The notes beneath the pieces were generated by a model that had not been told where the DNA came from, did no database searches, and saw nothing but the letters and a program-made list of their open reading frames with translations. A stretch of 64,000 bases of DNA from Coptis chinensis (taxonomy: Eukaryota > Streptophyta > Magnoliopsida > Ranunculales > Ranunculaceae), in contig CM027381.1 in the NCBI GenBank assembly GCA_015680905.1, positions 83,105,501 to 83,169,500 on the forward strand. Direction: 5' to 3'. Below, piece by piece: positions 1 to 19,100 of this stretch (its first letter is position 1; every line of letters begins with the position of its first letter). Made by a program: the position numbers and the translations under genes.

Positions 1-161
1 TTGTAATTTATGCTCTCAAGTTTCTCTCTAATGTGTGATTATAAAACTCTAAGGATGAGGTCCTATTTATAGACTCCCATCGAATACAAGTCATAAAGTA
101 AAAAGGAAACTAAAACTGATTGAGATAAGGATCATGTGTAGTAGTTGATAACCAACTCCAC

Positions 162-2084
162 TTATAGAGTCCTAATACATAACCAACTCCATGAACTAAT
201 AGTTATCAAAACCAAAACCGATTTGGATAAGGCTTCATGTGTTGGCAGTGTTTGGTTTCCAATTCCAATTTGGAAACCCATGTGGTGATCAGGCTCCACA
301 AACATAACAGTAATCCCAAAATTTTCTTCCATGTTGATATCCTCCGGCTTCATTCCATCTTCGAGTTCCCAATCAAAAGAATGCAGAAGTGAAGCCAATA
401 TCAAATGTAACATTCTATATGCCAATGGCAGTCCTGGACAAATCCTCCTACCCGAACAAATGGTGAACTCGAAATCTCGGCCTTTAAAATCAACACTTGA
501 TCCCAAGAACCTCTCAGGCTCAAATGAAGTAGGCTTGCTCCATACCTCTGGATCTCGGCTAATAGATACCCACGACATTTATCGTCGAAATATCACGATA
601 TAATCCATCGTCGATATTTGTATTTGTTTATTAGTACTTGTGCATTCTTAGGCACAGTGAAACCGCAGATTTGTACATCGGTTTCAGCTCCATGAGGGAC
701 TAAAAGTGGAGATGGCGGGTGCAAGCGCATCGTTTCCTTCACGAGTGAGTTTATCGTTGTTAATATTTTCTTTAAGCTCCAATCTAGCTTTTGTCATTAT
801 GTCTAGATTGCGTAGTAGCTCTGTCATTGCCCATCTATTGTGGCGGAGGTTGTATCAGTCCCTGCTGTAAATATAACCTGATACAAATAGTTATTCAGTA
901 ACACAACAACAAACTGATCATCATTTTATTTGTTCTATATAAATTCCCAACTTGGGAAACGAACTTGTGATTGTTTGGCCGGTTAACCGATGTATGACTA
1001 AGTTCTTGCAGCTAAAGAAAAAAGCCAGTCCTGGGAACAAATTTTCTGCCACCTTATCAAATTAGTTGGGTATATACCTCATTAGGAATCAGTTCCATGC
1101 TACCCGGTCCTAAGTAGGAATTTCTGCAGTGCAGATTTATTCTATGGCCATTTTAAACAAAAAGTAAACTACGAACCAAGCAATAATGATCAAAGGTACG
1201 ATTAATTGTGCAAGCCTTAAGTAAAGCTTTAATTTCGAAATGAGAAAGTTTGAAATCACTCCCTTGAGTATGCTGGAGAAGGATATCTAGCAAGTCATCT
1301 GTTGCATTCTGCTGTCTGGACTGTAATCTCTTGTCAATAATCGTATCAAAGAGCTTGTCCAGTTTTCCAAAATAAATAGTCATGCGTCACCTTATACCTT
1401 GGGGGTCAAACGGCCTTAGCAATGGGAAGTAATCAACAAGATTTGAGCTTCCAAGCTCTTCCATAATTCCCCTTAGGACAGCGTTAAATTCTTGTGCAAA
1501 GTCTGAGTCAATTTGAGCCAAGTCCATGGAGAACATGGTGTTCGACATCATATTAAGTAGGGTAGAAAAAACAATTTGGCCAATATTAATCACTCGTCTA
1601 GACCTGGAGCGCTCTCGGATGTAGTCCATGAGTCATGAGATCCTTTACCTTCTGGAGTCTTACTGTCTGGTCATTGAGTCTTTGACTGGTAAACATTTGA
1701 GAAGTGAAAAAATTCCGAAAATTACGCCATTGAAGATCAATTGAGGGTAAGCACACCATTGGAACCTCATGGTGGTTTAGTGCTCTCATGGCATCCGGAA
1801 TGGCTCGTGCAGAAAAGGGTTGGTCATGTTTCTGGAGAACTTCTTTGGCCATGTTTGCAGAAGAAACAACAATAGTGGTTACACTGCCAAGTTGAATAGT
1901 CATAAGAGGGCATAAGTCTTGGCTAATCCTGCAACTGACTCATGAGTCTTGCTGCCAAGTTTTTCCCAATGACAGGAATAGGAATTGGACCGGGTGGGAG
2001 TTTGCTGGTGAATCTTGCGTATTTAAGAACATGGAGACATGCCCATACCAATGAAAACCAGAACATTATAGTTAAGTATTCCAT
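162..2084 (-). pseudogene. CYP76-like cytochrome P450 pseudogene
   Basis: Family: plant microsomal P450s of the CYP76 type (monoterpenoid or alkaloid hydroxylases). Seen on the minus strand: a start at 2084 followed by an N-terminal membrane anchor, the KLPPGPIPIPVIG hinge (about 1975-2015), an exon-1 body (1153-1903), a likely intron (about 868-1190), the TDTTSATI I-helix segment (about 850), KETMRLHP with the ExxR motif (about 725), the FEPERF motif (about 520), and the haem loop SGRRICPG (about 455-480). Lesions: frame loss near 1910-1950; a 7-bp duplication at about 1625-1640 that shifts frame; an in-frame TGA at 1384-1386; a frame break before KETMR; and an insertion of about 49 bp at about 580-630 flanked by ATAAA. 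The residue seven before the haem cysteine is Ile where the family has Phe. Intact members are about 500 aa. The identity as a P450 is secure; the subfamily is inferred. Confidence 0.88.
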
Positions 2085-3441
2085 ATTCGATGCAAGTTTT
2101 TCTTCCTCTTCATCTCTCTCTTTCTATTCTTTTATATAATCTATATAACTACAACAAAGAAGGAAAATGTGGGGCCCGTAGGGCCTCCGTCCTACATCTC
2201 TAACAGTCTAATCCTGTTTTCTGGGTTTATGACGTGAACAAATGTGGAATTATCTGGTGGTATGTTGTTTTAGTGAGCTCAAACAGGCCCATAGAATCCC
2301 TTCTTTTGTTTTCTTCTCCAAACAAACCCCCTCTTTTGTTTTCTTGGGTTAACTAATATTACTCCCTTAGATGTGACAGTTGATATAACATATGAAAGAG
2401 GTATCTTACTGTAGATACTTGACAGTTGATATTTCATCTAACTTGGGCTTACTTGATAGCTCACTTGATATTTCATCTAACTTGGGCTTGCCTGACTGAT
2501 TGCAGTAGTATATGGCTATCCTCTCACAGATCGCAATATATGGTTGGTGCTTGCGAATTGGGCCAATTCGAACTGGTTTATCTTGTGAGTTTGCGAGTTG
2601 GTTCGTCCTTATTGTTTACCTTTTGACCCGTGATGTAAAATTTTCTATAAGAATTTTGTTTCAAGTCTATCAAATTGAAATTCTTGAATTTTAAACTTGG
2701 TTTCCATTGATTGTAGCTGCTTCGCGGCGTATTTCTCAGCAACCATGGTTCTCAACGTATTTCTTAACGACCATGGTTTTGATTGATAGGGGCCCCACCT
2801 GTACATTGTGAGCGTCCATACCCGAATTTATAATGGGATCTGATATTAAACTACCATGTGGGGAGCAAAAAGCTCTCCATTTTATGGGGGTCGTCTCATT
2901 TGTAGGAATGTGGATATATATGCTTATAATCTCTTAGAATCGAGCAAAAAAAATTATGCGTCTGTTAGAGTTAGTAAGTTGGCATCCGTGGAAGTCTATC
3001 CTGTACAACCATATTTTCAAACAGTTGCTTTATGCACACTAACTCTAGCTCAGAATAATTGCAGTGGCCATGCTAGTATCATTTGCACGTAGAAACAGAT
3101 CTGTTCAAGAATTGACATTTAGAACAGGCTGCTCTTATGCAATACCTATATTGAGATGCAGCTGTAAACCTAACACGTCTCTTAAGCTTTTTTTTCATAC
3201 CACATACATACTACACATATTATTCCAGGTACCCGACAACCCTACTCGAATCCTTGTTAAGTTGCACAGTTACTTTATTATAGAAGGAAGTAAGTCCAAT
3301 CCAAGCGCTTATCTATTATAACTTGGGATGGGGCTGAATGACAAAGCATTTCCACACTATTGATTAAACACAAAGCATCATAAAATGCATTCAAGGTTAC
3401 AAGGAAAAAAAAAGGGAGACAAAAATCATACATACAAAGCT
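2085..3441. other. Spacer between P450 pseudogene and COG7
   Basis: No recognisable gene. The short open frames here have no family features. A TTTATT at 3274-3279 (AATAAA on the minus strand) lies about 165 bases past the COG7 stop and could be its polyadenylation signal; this is inference from position only. Confidence 0.4.
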
Positions 3442-6400
3442 TTACTGATCAAGAGTTACACGGCGGATCCTGCATGCAAGTTGAGCAGTTGGAATATCAA
3501 GCTGGTTACCAGCATCAGACTTTACAAGATCTCGAAGCTGATCTCTTGGAGTGGAAAAGCAAGTGTGAAATGTGGCTAGGACTGGAGGAATAGGCATTGA
3601 AAGAGCTGAAAGAACATTACTCAAATACTCGATATCAGCTGACAACTGCTGTGCTCCCCGATCAGTTATATACTGGATCCCTCGCAACTGCTCCATGTAA
3701 AGCACAGTAGCACCCTCCGCAACCTTTTAAGTTAAAACAACAGTCATTTATAACATGGTCATAGTTAGTAGTAATATAATCCAATTCATATAACTTTTCC
3801 AGTAATGTTAGCCAATCACTAATGACAAATTTTTTGAATTTGGGAATTCAAAAGGAAGATTGAGATTGTTAATGAATTGCTGACTAATATTTTTGTTATG
3901 AAATGTGTTAATTATGAACATGTCTGCACTTACGGAATTATCTATCAATCATTTGATAATAATTGTTCATTATTAAACTTTTAGAGCATCCAACTCAAAA
4001 GTTAAAACCAATGGGCTATGAGTGGAGCAACCCCAGGAATACATATTGTAATGCAAGGTTTTTACTATCTATGTAGGACTATACTATCATCTCATCACGC
4101 CCCCTCACGTGTGGCGCCACTTGAACGTGGGGAAGTGACATGGAGTAAACATACCCCTTTGGGGCAAACACATGCTCTGATACCATCTTAAACTTTTTGA
4201 GCATCCAACTCAAAACCAATTGGTGATGCATAACGGCCCCAGGATTCTATGCTGTAATGGAAGTCTTTAACTATCTCATGGGAATATATTAACATCTCAA
4301 CATTCACAAATTTAAAGAAACAATGTCTGTAATTTTTAAGTTAATTTCTCACGTCTTTCTTTCAATATCGCAATGCATTACCTAGTAAGAAATATAGTAC
4401 TTTTGGAGGATGAAAAGATCTAGACATTGATATTAAAATAAAGAAAAAAATAAAAAAATAAATATTTGATTTGATAATTGTTAGCATTGAGAACAAAAAA
4501 ATGTGAAGAAGGGAGTAGAAAAGAGGAAGAGAAAGGGTGGTGTGCTTAGGAAAATGCTGAGAAGGTGATCAAATGATTACCTTGAACATCCATTCAGTTG
4601 CAAAGAATTGAGCTTCATCAGTGTTGCCATCACTGCTAGAAATGCCCTCTGCAAGTGGCTCCAACTGTTGGGGTAATGTAAGAAGATATTCACCAACACT
4701 GGTAACATAAGACTGGGGATAAACGCTGAAGCTTGGAAGAGCAAAAGCACTTGGTTCCTCTATGGAGGACCATACCGGCAACCGCGCCACATCACTTAAA
4801 CGTTGTCGTACTTTGGATATGAGAACATCATAGACGAGATCATTAACTGTGTCAGCAAATGCTGCTACTCTTTGAGATGCAAGTGGTAGGGCATGAAAAC
4901 GGGGATCTTTTGACTGCAAAATGGTATAAAAAAGGTGTATTAATGACGAAGAATAATTATAACAGTGATAGGTCTTGGTGGAGAACAGTAGGAACGTAGG
5001 AGCACTACAAGTGTGACAAGGCGTTCTTATATAGAAAAACTGAAAAAGTGGGGAAATGAGGAATATAAAGTAAGAAACTCAGTAACAAAATAACTACAGT
5101 TAAGTGTTGCTGTAACTTCTCAAACTATATCAATTAGAAGGTTTTGTTTATTAAAAAAACACCACGGAAGCCAATTAAATTTTTGACAATGTACAAAAAA
5201 GAGATTGGCAAGATTACTGTAGCTTATTGGATCAAATACACTAGTGTAATAATGTACCTGATCTAAAAGGCTAAGTAGTGTTCTAGCTTTGTCAGGGATA
5301 AAAATAAGACGCAGAGCTGCCACGTCCAACGCAGCCTTTCCTGCCATAGACAATTCTCCATTTACATCATTACTGTCTACATGCGATTGGTTTTGATCCA
5401 GACTTGTGCCGAAAACTGAAAGGGAAAAACTTGTATTGAGCCTGGCAAGGGTAGCTCTTAATGAAGCCTCAAAGACTGAAAATCTGCTGGTTAGACAATA
5501 TGCGACTGTTAGAAGCTGCAACGCTCCTTGAACAATAGACCACTCCTCCTCGTCTGAAATCATATCCACTTTATGGTGTGGTGAGTTCCTTCCTTTCTAT
5601 CTGATCCTGTTTCCTTCTTTGTACTAGCAACATCACCTGTACCATCCACTCCACAGACTGTTCTTAGGGACTTTAAGGTCTCCTGAAGGGCAGAAATATA
5701 CTGCAACATAATATCATCAAGTGCAAGAATAAGCTCGTCTGCCTCAGAACCTCCAGTAAAGCTGATGCATCGTTCGACAGCTGCTTCAAGAAGCACTATA
5801 GCTTGTGGGATGGATTCCTCCACCCTTCGAACAGTTTCACTGAGCTCAATCCCTTGGGCCCCCACACCACGAGTAACGGCTCCCCTCAGATCGATCCCAG
5901 CAATTTCTGAAGATAGAATGGCACGCTCCATCTGTCCATACCTAGAAACCAAAGCTTACAATGTAAGTTCACGAAAAAATAAAAACAACATTTGTCGATC
6001 CATACAAAGATCTAGAAGAGTACAAAGTTACTGGGATCATGGCTATCTTCCTCACAAAGGTTAATTTCAATTATCCTTAACTCCTCCAAAGTTTATTCCT
6101 TCATATGGGGTACTTCGCTTGGCATAGTTTTCCTTAACCTCTATATTCTCAGAAAAGGAGTTGTGTGTATATCCAGCTCACTAATTGCTCCATGTGCAGC
6201 CTAGAAGATGAACCTATATGTATCTTTTCCTTATCGTCACACAGCAAACAAAAGTGGTATGAAAAACTAATAATTAAGAAGAGGGCAAAAGAATTGTTGT
6301 TCTTAATTTGTTTAATTTACCTTAATCATATCTATATGAAAATGAAAACAAAAAGTTTTGCTTGTTGTATAAAAACTATTTATCTAAAAGCACGAGGATC

Positions 6401-9400
6401 TAAACCAAGATGACATCATCAGCACCTATACTTCTACATGACTGTCGTTTGCACAAACATGAAAACAAACAGGCAAAAAGATGAAAAAATCAAAACCAGA
6501 AGATCACTTATCTCTGTTTCTGTTCATCATTGTTTCAAGACTTGAGCAGGTAGAAAGACATTGACTAAGAAACTGTCAGTTGTTCCTGAGCTCAAAAGAG
6601 CAGCTTCTCAGTTGGCCATCCCATGAATTAATTTGTATGGTTCAGAGAATCATTGAGTCCAAAACGGCTCAAGAAATGACTTGCTCTAGAGTCGTTCTTA
6701 ATAAATAAGCATCCAAATACTATGAAACTTCTTGAATATGATGCTCTTCATATATAAGCAAAATAATTATACAATTGGCTTAGTTTATGTATTCACCTCT
6801 GTTTATATGTTTCATAAGGAGAAAAGACGGTCTTCAGTGTCTCCAATAAAACTTGAAGATTAGATTCTGAAAACAAGTGCTGAATATTCCTTGCAAAAGC
6901 TCCCGTCATGTTGTGCAACTCTATAAGGGACTCCAGATGTTTCGTCTGTACCCTAGCACCCTTTGACATATCGCCAGACAAGATATCCAATATGCCTGAA
7001 ATGTGTCAGATGAATGCAGAAGATTAGGATAAAACAGGTAGGCTTTTAAAACCTCTCAACTACAATATTTACATCAAAACTTCAAATCATCTAGCATCAC
7101 AACTAAAGAGGTTAAGAATCCTTCGATAAAACCATAATTTTGCACTACGAGAGTGTAATTACGCAAAGGAAACTATAACTTTAAGGAATAAAAGAAAGAA
7201 AGAAAAGAAAGAATCCTAAGAAGATTTAAAATGCTACCTTTAGCTAATGCCCTTGTTTCAGGAACAACATCTCCAGTGGCAAGATTGACACGAGAAACAA
7301 AACTTGGAGTGAATGAAACCATGGTCTCTATCAATAACTTTGGAACAAGAGATCTATAATCATCAGGAAAAGCAACCATACACCTGAAAATCTCATTTTG
7401 TAAATGTAATATTAAAGTTCAAGGTTTTAAGTTTTACATTAATTCAAGTCTAAAAGGTGGAGAGGAATAGGTAATAGTTAAATTAATCAAATAAATGCTT
7501 TAAATGGATATACACTAAACAAAATATTGGTGTTTCCATCCATATTTGTTAGATATTGTCCACTCCATTATCCTAAGGTTCACCATCAATTAATGTTCTG
7601 AGAAATGCCAATACAGAACACAAGGCATGCAGAAAAAAATGTTAGAATTCTTAGAATTACTGTAGAAAAGTGAGATACAATCATACAATCTGATGATTGG
7701 TTCTAGTTTGATGGGCTTCTGAACTCTTACTTAAAAGCTGTGTTGTGCGGGTACTTCAAAATGGAAGTCGTACCCGTGTCGGACACTCCCTATTTTAACT
7801 GAAAATGCCGTGTCTCCGGAGTGTCCCTGCCATGTCTCAGCCATACCCATGCAACGCAGCTTAAAAGTGAAAATATATTAATGACAACTTTTGATCCATT
7901 TAGGTAAGTAAACTCTAGAACAAGAAATCCTTTTGGTAGAAACTAAAAAATTTATTTGATACTCAAACACTGGTAAAAAGAATGCAATACTATTCAGGGC
8001 ATCCATATCGTCTAAGTTGCGATCATATTAGTGGTATATAAACTGTGATTTCTGCTTTACCACTATGGACAGTTATAAGAAGATGCCAAACAGACTCTTA
8101 AGCAAAATATAATACCAACCACTAGAGGGCAGCTTTAGGAAAATACTTGCTGAGTTCTATAATCAAGCTGGATATCATCATACCACTTCCATTCTTGCTC
8201 GAGATAGAGGAGTACTTCATCGTAGAAACTTGGCAACCAGCTCGAAAATGGGGGAGGACCAGAGGAAGAGTCAGTAAAGCTTCCTAGACTTTCTCCTAGC
8301 TTCTCATTTGGAATCTTATTAGCTCGACGTTTGGCGTCAAAATCATCCCAAAGTAACTTTAGAGGTTTCAGGTGAATTCTAGTATAGTGCAACTCTAAAG
8401 ACTTGAATCTCCCAATGCGATTGAGGATTTGTCGAAAATCTTGGACAGCATCAACCTGCATAATAGCGAGTAAAGGGGAATGATGCAAGTACCTAGTAGC
8501 AAATCGAAACAAATGCAAATTTAAAGGGGATATGGCCTTATGGTGACAGAAAGCAATTGTAAGGTTGTAATAGCCTAAGATTTATAGTACCTTGCGATTA
8601 GATAAAGCCTCGGATAGACGAGGTTGAACCATTTCTTCTAGTCTATCTTCTAACACCTCAAGCTGCTTTCTAACATTCGCAAACTCTGCAACCTAATACA
8701 CATAGAAACTCAAGAACCATGTCAGCAGACTTTAGGGAAGCCTAATACCTTTCTAAACAAAACAAAATAAATCCAAAAAAAAATGACCTCGCCTACAGCA
8801 GACAAGCAATGTCTCATGTTGGCCAAAGTTTCTGCAGCCTGTGGAAGATCTCCACTGGCAAACACATCCTCCACACTAGCACTTAATTGAGTCAACCCTG
8901 CAGCATCCTGTTTATAATTCCACAATAAGAAAAAACAGCACAAATCGAAGAGAAGTCAAGAAGCAGCATTGTAAATTACCTGAAGTGTTTCATAAGCTGC
9001 TTCCATTCTTAGTTTGACTATGTCGACTTTGGCAAGGGCATCAATAGATTCAGCTGACGTGCCCTCCGCCTACGTACACTTGGGCAGTGTTAAATAGTGT
9101 TGATTGAGATATACAAAAGCAAAAAAGAATGGTTTTTTATGATTATTATACCTTGCGAAGTTTGAGGAGAATGGTGGAAACAGAAGAGCGGAAAGAAAGG
9201 GCATCATCACGAAGACGAATAACATCACGAGTAGCTCTAGGGACACGTAGTAAAGCAGCACTACTTTGTTCTTCTAAGGAAATGCTTATTTCTTCTGATA
9301 CCATTTGAAGTTTCATTTCTAACTCTGATAAATGTTTCTCTATTGAGTTGTAATCTACTTGTTCACGTGTTGATGTTGATGTTGATGTTGTTATTGTTGT

Positions 9401-9460
9401 GTTTATCCATTTCTTCGGATCGAATTTTGGATCAGAGAATGCTCCTAAATCTACCATCAT
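3442..9460 (-). CDS. COG7: Conserved oligomeric Golgi complex subunit 7 (COG7)
   Basis: COG7 is a subunit of the eight-member COG tether that retrieves vesicles within the Golgi; Arabidopsis COG7 is EMBRYO YELLOW. Ten exons fit by phase: 9460-9152, 9069-8980, 8907-8788, 8692-8591, 8455-8184, 7383-7238, 6995-6797, 5941-5258, 4913-4581, 3723-3442. The start MMVDLGAFSDPKFDPKKW matches the plant family. Other landmarks are RVPRATRDVIRLRDDA, EDVFASGDLPQAAETLA, VTRGVGAQGIELSETVRR and IQYITDRGAQQLS. The corrected length is 844 aa, close to the plant norm of about 836. Exon 8 contains two extra bases in CACCACACCAT near 5575-5580; upstream (RKEGT) and downstream (DMISDEEEWSIVQG) parts are in different frames. 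A 74-nt GT-AG segment (5642-5569) would restore frame if spliced, but its sequence looks ancestrally coding. Intron 9 contains a repeat and intron 5 a MITE-like element. Identity is very sure; an intact product is not. Confidence 0.95.
3975..4260. repeat. Repeat fragment with direct ends in COG7 intron 9
   Basis: Two near-identical stretches reading AAACTTTT(A/T)GAGCATCC begin at 3975 and 4190 and continue as AACTCAAAA...CCAAT. Between them lie GTGTGGCGCCACTTGAACGTGG and TGCTCTGATACCATCTTAAA, phrases common in dispersed plant repeats. It looks like a small repeat with terminal direct copies. The class is not determined. Confidence 0.5.
7731..7866. mobile_element. MITE-like element in COG7 intron 5
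   Basis: The left end TTAAAAGCTGTGTTG at 7731 and the right end, ending near 7866 as CAACGCAGCTTAAAAG, are inverted copies of each other with a few mismatches. They bound about 135 bp containing CCGTGTCGGACAC (about 7774-7786). This fits a short non-autonomous DNA transposon. The superfamily is not assigned and no clean target duplication was identified. Confidence 0.45.
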
Positions 9461-10304
9461 CTTTTCAGGATGGACCTCAAAACTCAACAATCAACAACAT
9501 CTTCGATTCATTTCAACAAAACTCTCTTTTTATATTTCGAGATTTAGTCAAGTCAAAGTGAGTCAAGTCAAGAATGATATAAACAATATGCCGTAAAATA
9601 CAGTGATATTTCAATACGTTAACATTTCATTGAGATTTTCAATTCAATTTAATAAATAACTGCTAAGCAGTGGGAGCGTGAACGAGAGTAGAAAAGAGAG
9701 AAAGAGAGGGAGAGATGGGTTTGTGGGTGGAAAGAAAGAGAGTAGGATTTGGTTAAGAGAGAGAGGGAGAGAGATAGGTGAAGACAGACAAAAACCTGGA
9801 CATACCCCCACTCCTCCCAAAAACGTTCACTCGGCTCACTTGATTAGAAATTAGATTCTGAAAGAATAAATGGGAAGAGGCATTTTATTCAACAAAAACA
9901 CGAAAATGTGTGGCAGGTTCACAACCAGCTATGGCTAATAAGTACACTCGTTTGCACTAAAGGCCGAAATGACAGAAACAATGGTACAAAGACAAAATGG
10001 ATCTCTTCTTCCTTCCTTGTGAAGTTCTATTAGTAGAAGGTGGTCATGGTCATTGGATCCAGTAATATCTCTCTATCTGACATTAGTAATATCTTGTTTG
10101 ACTTTTTAAGTAAGCATCCCTACTCTTCCCTTAAATGTGTGGGAAGCAACCGTTGAACTCACTAACTTCAAAGTAATCACTGATAGCAAGTGTAGTGGAC
10201 TAGAGGAGTTGGTAATGGGGCCAAGTGTCCGTGGATGAGGAACTGGCAGATATCTTTCATCGTCAGGATGGTAATAGAATGTCAAGATCAACTGAACCAG
10301 CTAT
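9461..10304. promoter_or_regulatory. COG7 upstream region and MPK16 3' flank
   Basis: Purine-rich GAGAGA tracts at about 9680-9775 lie upstream of the COG7 start and fit a plant 5' UTR or GAGA-type core promoter. TTTATT at 9884-9889 reads AATAAA on the minus strand, about 420 bases past the MPK16 stop, and may end that transcript. Both assignments are positional inference. Confidence 0.4.
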
Positions 10305-16114
<5,810 letters not shown>

Positions 16115-19100
16115 TTTATCAATAAATTCTCAAATCAATCTCCAAAGCTGAAACTAGCTACAAACATGTCCTCACAACCAAGACTTTCAGATGACACAGT
16201 ATCAAAATCCACTAAAATAAGCTTAAACTCAAACACAACAAACTTGAAAAAAGACAACAGAGATCTTATGATCAAAACAATCTTATTCCTCAAAACACAC
16301 AACTACCCCCAACTTAATTAAACCAAAAGAACATTTTTTTACCAATATTTCTACAAAATGTAAGCTTGAAAACAATAGTTAGAGATTGTTTTCACTTAAA
16401 TAAGTGGAAAGATCGACACTTTAGATAAAATGAAGAAGAAAGGCGATGATAACTAGTAACTTGTGTAGCTAAATGTAAGCTGGAAACTACAAAGTATAAT
16501 TTTTATTTTATTTTTAATAAAGTTTTGAGTCAATGGGTAAAAAAAGTGAGGTGGAAATGAGGAGAAGGAACTTAGATTTGATCGAAACAAACAAGAAAGA
16601 GAGATTGATAGAGAGAGAGAGAGAGATATTTTGAAGAGAGTTGAAAATGAAGACAATGAGTCTACAGAAGAGAGAGAGAGGACAAAAGTGACACTGTCAA
16701 ATTTGAAAAGTAGTTTCCTATTTTTTGAGAATTTGAAACGTTTTTTTATATTGAAAAGTAGTTTCCTATTTTTTAGATTTTTAAAATGTTTTTGAAAAAC
16801 GTTTTTTCTTTTCATTGTTTATATAGGAAAGGCAGGCATAGGTTTCTATTTTATAGATTTTTAGGATTTTATATGATGCATGCAAGAACAGGTAAACAAT
16901 GTACTTACAAGCACTGAATTTTCCCACTTGTGATTAGTTTATATTTCTAAACAAATTGGAGGAGGTTGATTAAGAAGGAAAATTCATTAAACAGTAACAG
17001 TGTCCATCTTCTACCAAGATCAAGCATGACTATGAAGTATGAACTTACTGAAATTCTAAAACCTATTTAAAAATATTTCCTTGTCTTTCAACAAAACGTT
17101 CGTTTGTATTTTTGCAACAACTTATCCATATGTTCCTCAATTTCGTTGGAAATTGGTCACATCTACCTGTTAACCGTGTTTGTTTCACAAAATCCAGCTT
17201 GTGGTACGAATGAGTTCCCGACCATCTTAGACAAAGTTTCTTGCCAATTCATAGACCAAGCTTTGTCTAAAATAATAATGGCATGTGAGAACTGAGATAG
17301 AATACATGGGAATCTTGTTGCCTTGCATGTGCATGTCGAACTGATAATATTATTCATTGAATATTGAATTGTGTGGATGGGTATTAAGTGCACATGCGGT
17401 GATAAAATCTGTTCACGCGCTATATATTGAGCTAGCCACCTTAGAGATGTGCCTATTAGATTTTGAGATCTTTCCACTCGTATAATTAAGACGTACAGTA
17501 TGTATTTTATTTTTTAAATGATAAGGAGATTTTAAATTAAAGAGAAACATTAAATGTGTAGCATGATACAAAAAATCATCAGGATCAAATTCATTTTACA
17601 AATCAATGTGAGATTTGTTCTTATTATAAGTTATCTCTTTGATAAGCACAACACAAACACTATCGCTCTTACTGTCTTGTTGCGTTCGTTTTTTCTTCTT
17701 CTTTTTCATCTGGTTTTCTTAAAATATTCAACAGTACATTTGGTGTCTATGTGCTTAGAGGTTTAAAGCAACCAATCACTAATCAGAGTGTTGTCGACCG
17801 AAGACCCCAAAGTGTCACCTTCACAAAACCAATTCCTTCTCCACTAGCAAGTGACAGGTGGTTACAGATTTTGAAAAAAAAAAAAAAAAAGTTGGTGGTC
17901 ACAGAAAAGGGGCACTCCAAAAGCTGAGAGAAAAGACTACATGGTGGATGTCAATTTTCATATTTTGGACAATTGATTAACAACAAGTATTTTTAGTCTT
18001 TAGTTCTTTACCACCAGTATTAATCGAGTTCCTAAGACAAGACAACGCACGCTTACAAGTTACAAGTCCTAATCCACATTTCGATATGAATATTAAATTT
18101 TACCATTGCTAATAGCCTAGTACGTACGTACGTACTTATATATCTCTCCATAAATCATTAACTTAGTTATTTACCTGCACTTGCCAACCGACCTAATATC
18201 ATATCGAGTTATATATATACATCAAATGAAGAGATGTGTCTACATTAGTTATAATCAACCTTATTTAATTGCTTGACTAGAAAATAATTGCATCATTCAT
18301 CACTAACGCGCACAATCTGGCTCTGGGTCAATATTAATGAGTTCAAATCTGTGTTGTAATCCATCTTGACGGAATTATTCACATTACTTAAATCTAAAAT
18401 ACAAAACCATCAACTTCAAGGTTTTCTTAAACTTGATTAAATGAACGTGCAATATGAGCTTGTAATAATAATTATTGGAGGATTACAAGTTACATGATAA
18501 GGTAAGCTAAAGAATATTATATGAGACCTCCTAATATATGGTTGTAACATGATCCACATTTCACTTTCATGGGCCAATCTGTTCCATGAAAGATCCTAGC
18601 TACCTAATTTCAACCTGATATGATAAAGTGAAGGATCCAAATTAGGCCATATTTATACCTCTTAATTTTGTATCATACAAGCCAATCACAAGACCACATG
18701 AACCGGAAAGCAAAATCAAAGGCATAAACAGGAATGGTTAGGATTTGTTTTCCCCTGTTCTAACTAAAATAATAGCACACCACAATCACGCCGTATGAGT
18801 GCAACTATTGGGTTCGATTCCTTGCAAGATAAAACTAGGTAAGCAAGCGAGCACTATTATATAGTAAGGGTCCCATGTAGTAAAAGCATAAATGAAAGTT
18901 AAGAAGCATAAAGAGTAGTACTCATAATTGCAAAGGAATAGCACTACAAAAGATCAAGGAACTTTCACACGAAGGAAGCTTCTATCTTGTTGTTGAAGCT
19001 AAAGAGATCCTTGGTGACTAATAGAGAGGCATGCTAGCTTGCTGAAAAGAAAATGACAACGGACCAGTGATAACAACAGAATGACGATTACAAAGAGCAA

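Noticed and set aside
5765..6064. 99-codon plus-strand frame
   Set aside because: Antisense to COG7 exon 8; no independent features.
9343..9596. Plus-strand frames over COG7 exon 1
   Set aside because: Shadows of the conserved MMVDLGAF exon on the other strand.
16453..16815. 120-codon Ser/Phe-rich minus-strand frame upstream of MPK16
   Set aside because: Encoded by GA-rich 5' flank; low complexity and no family similarity.
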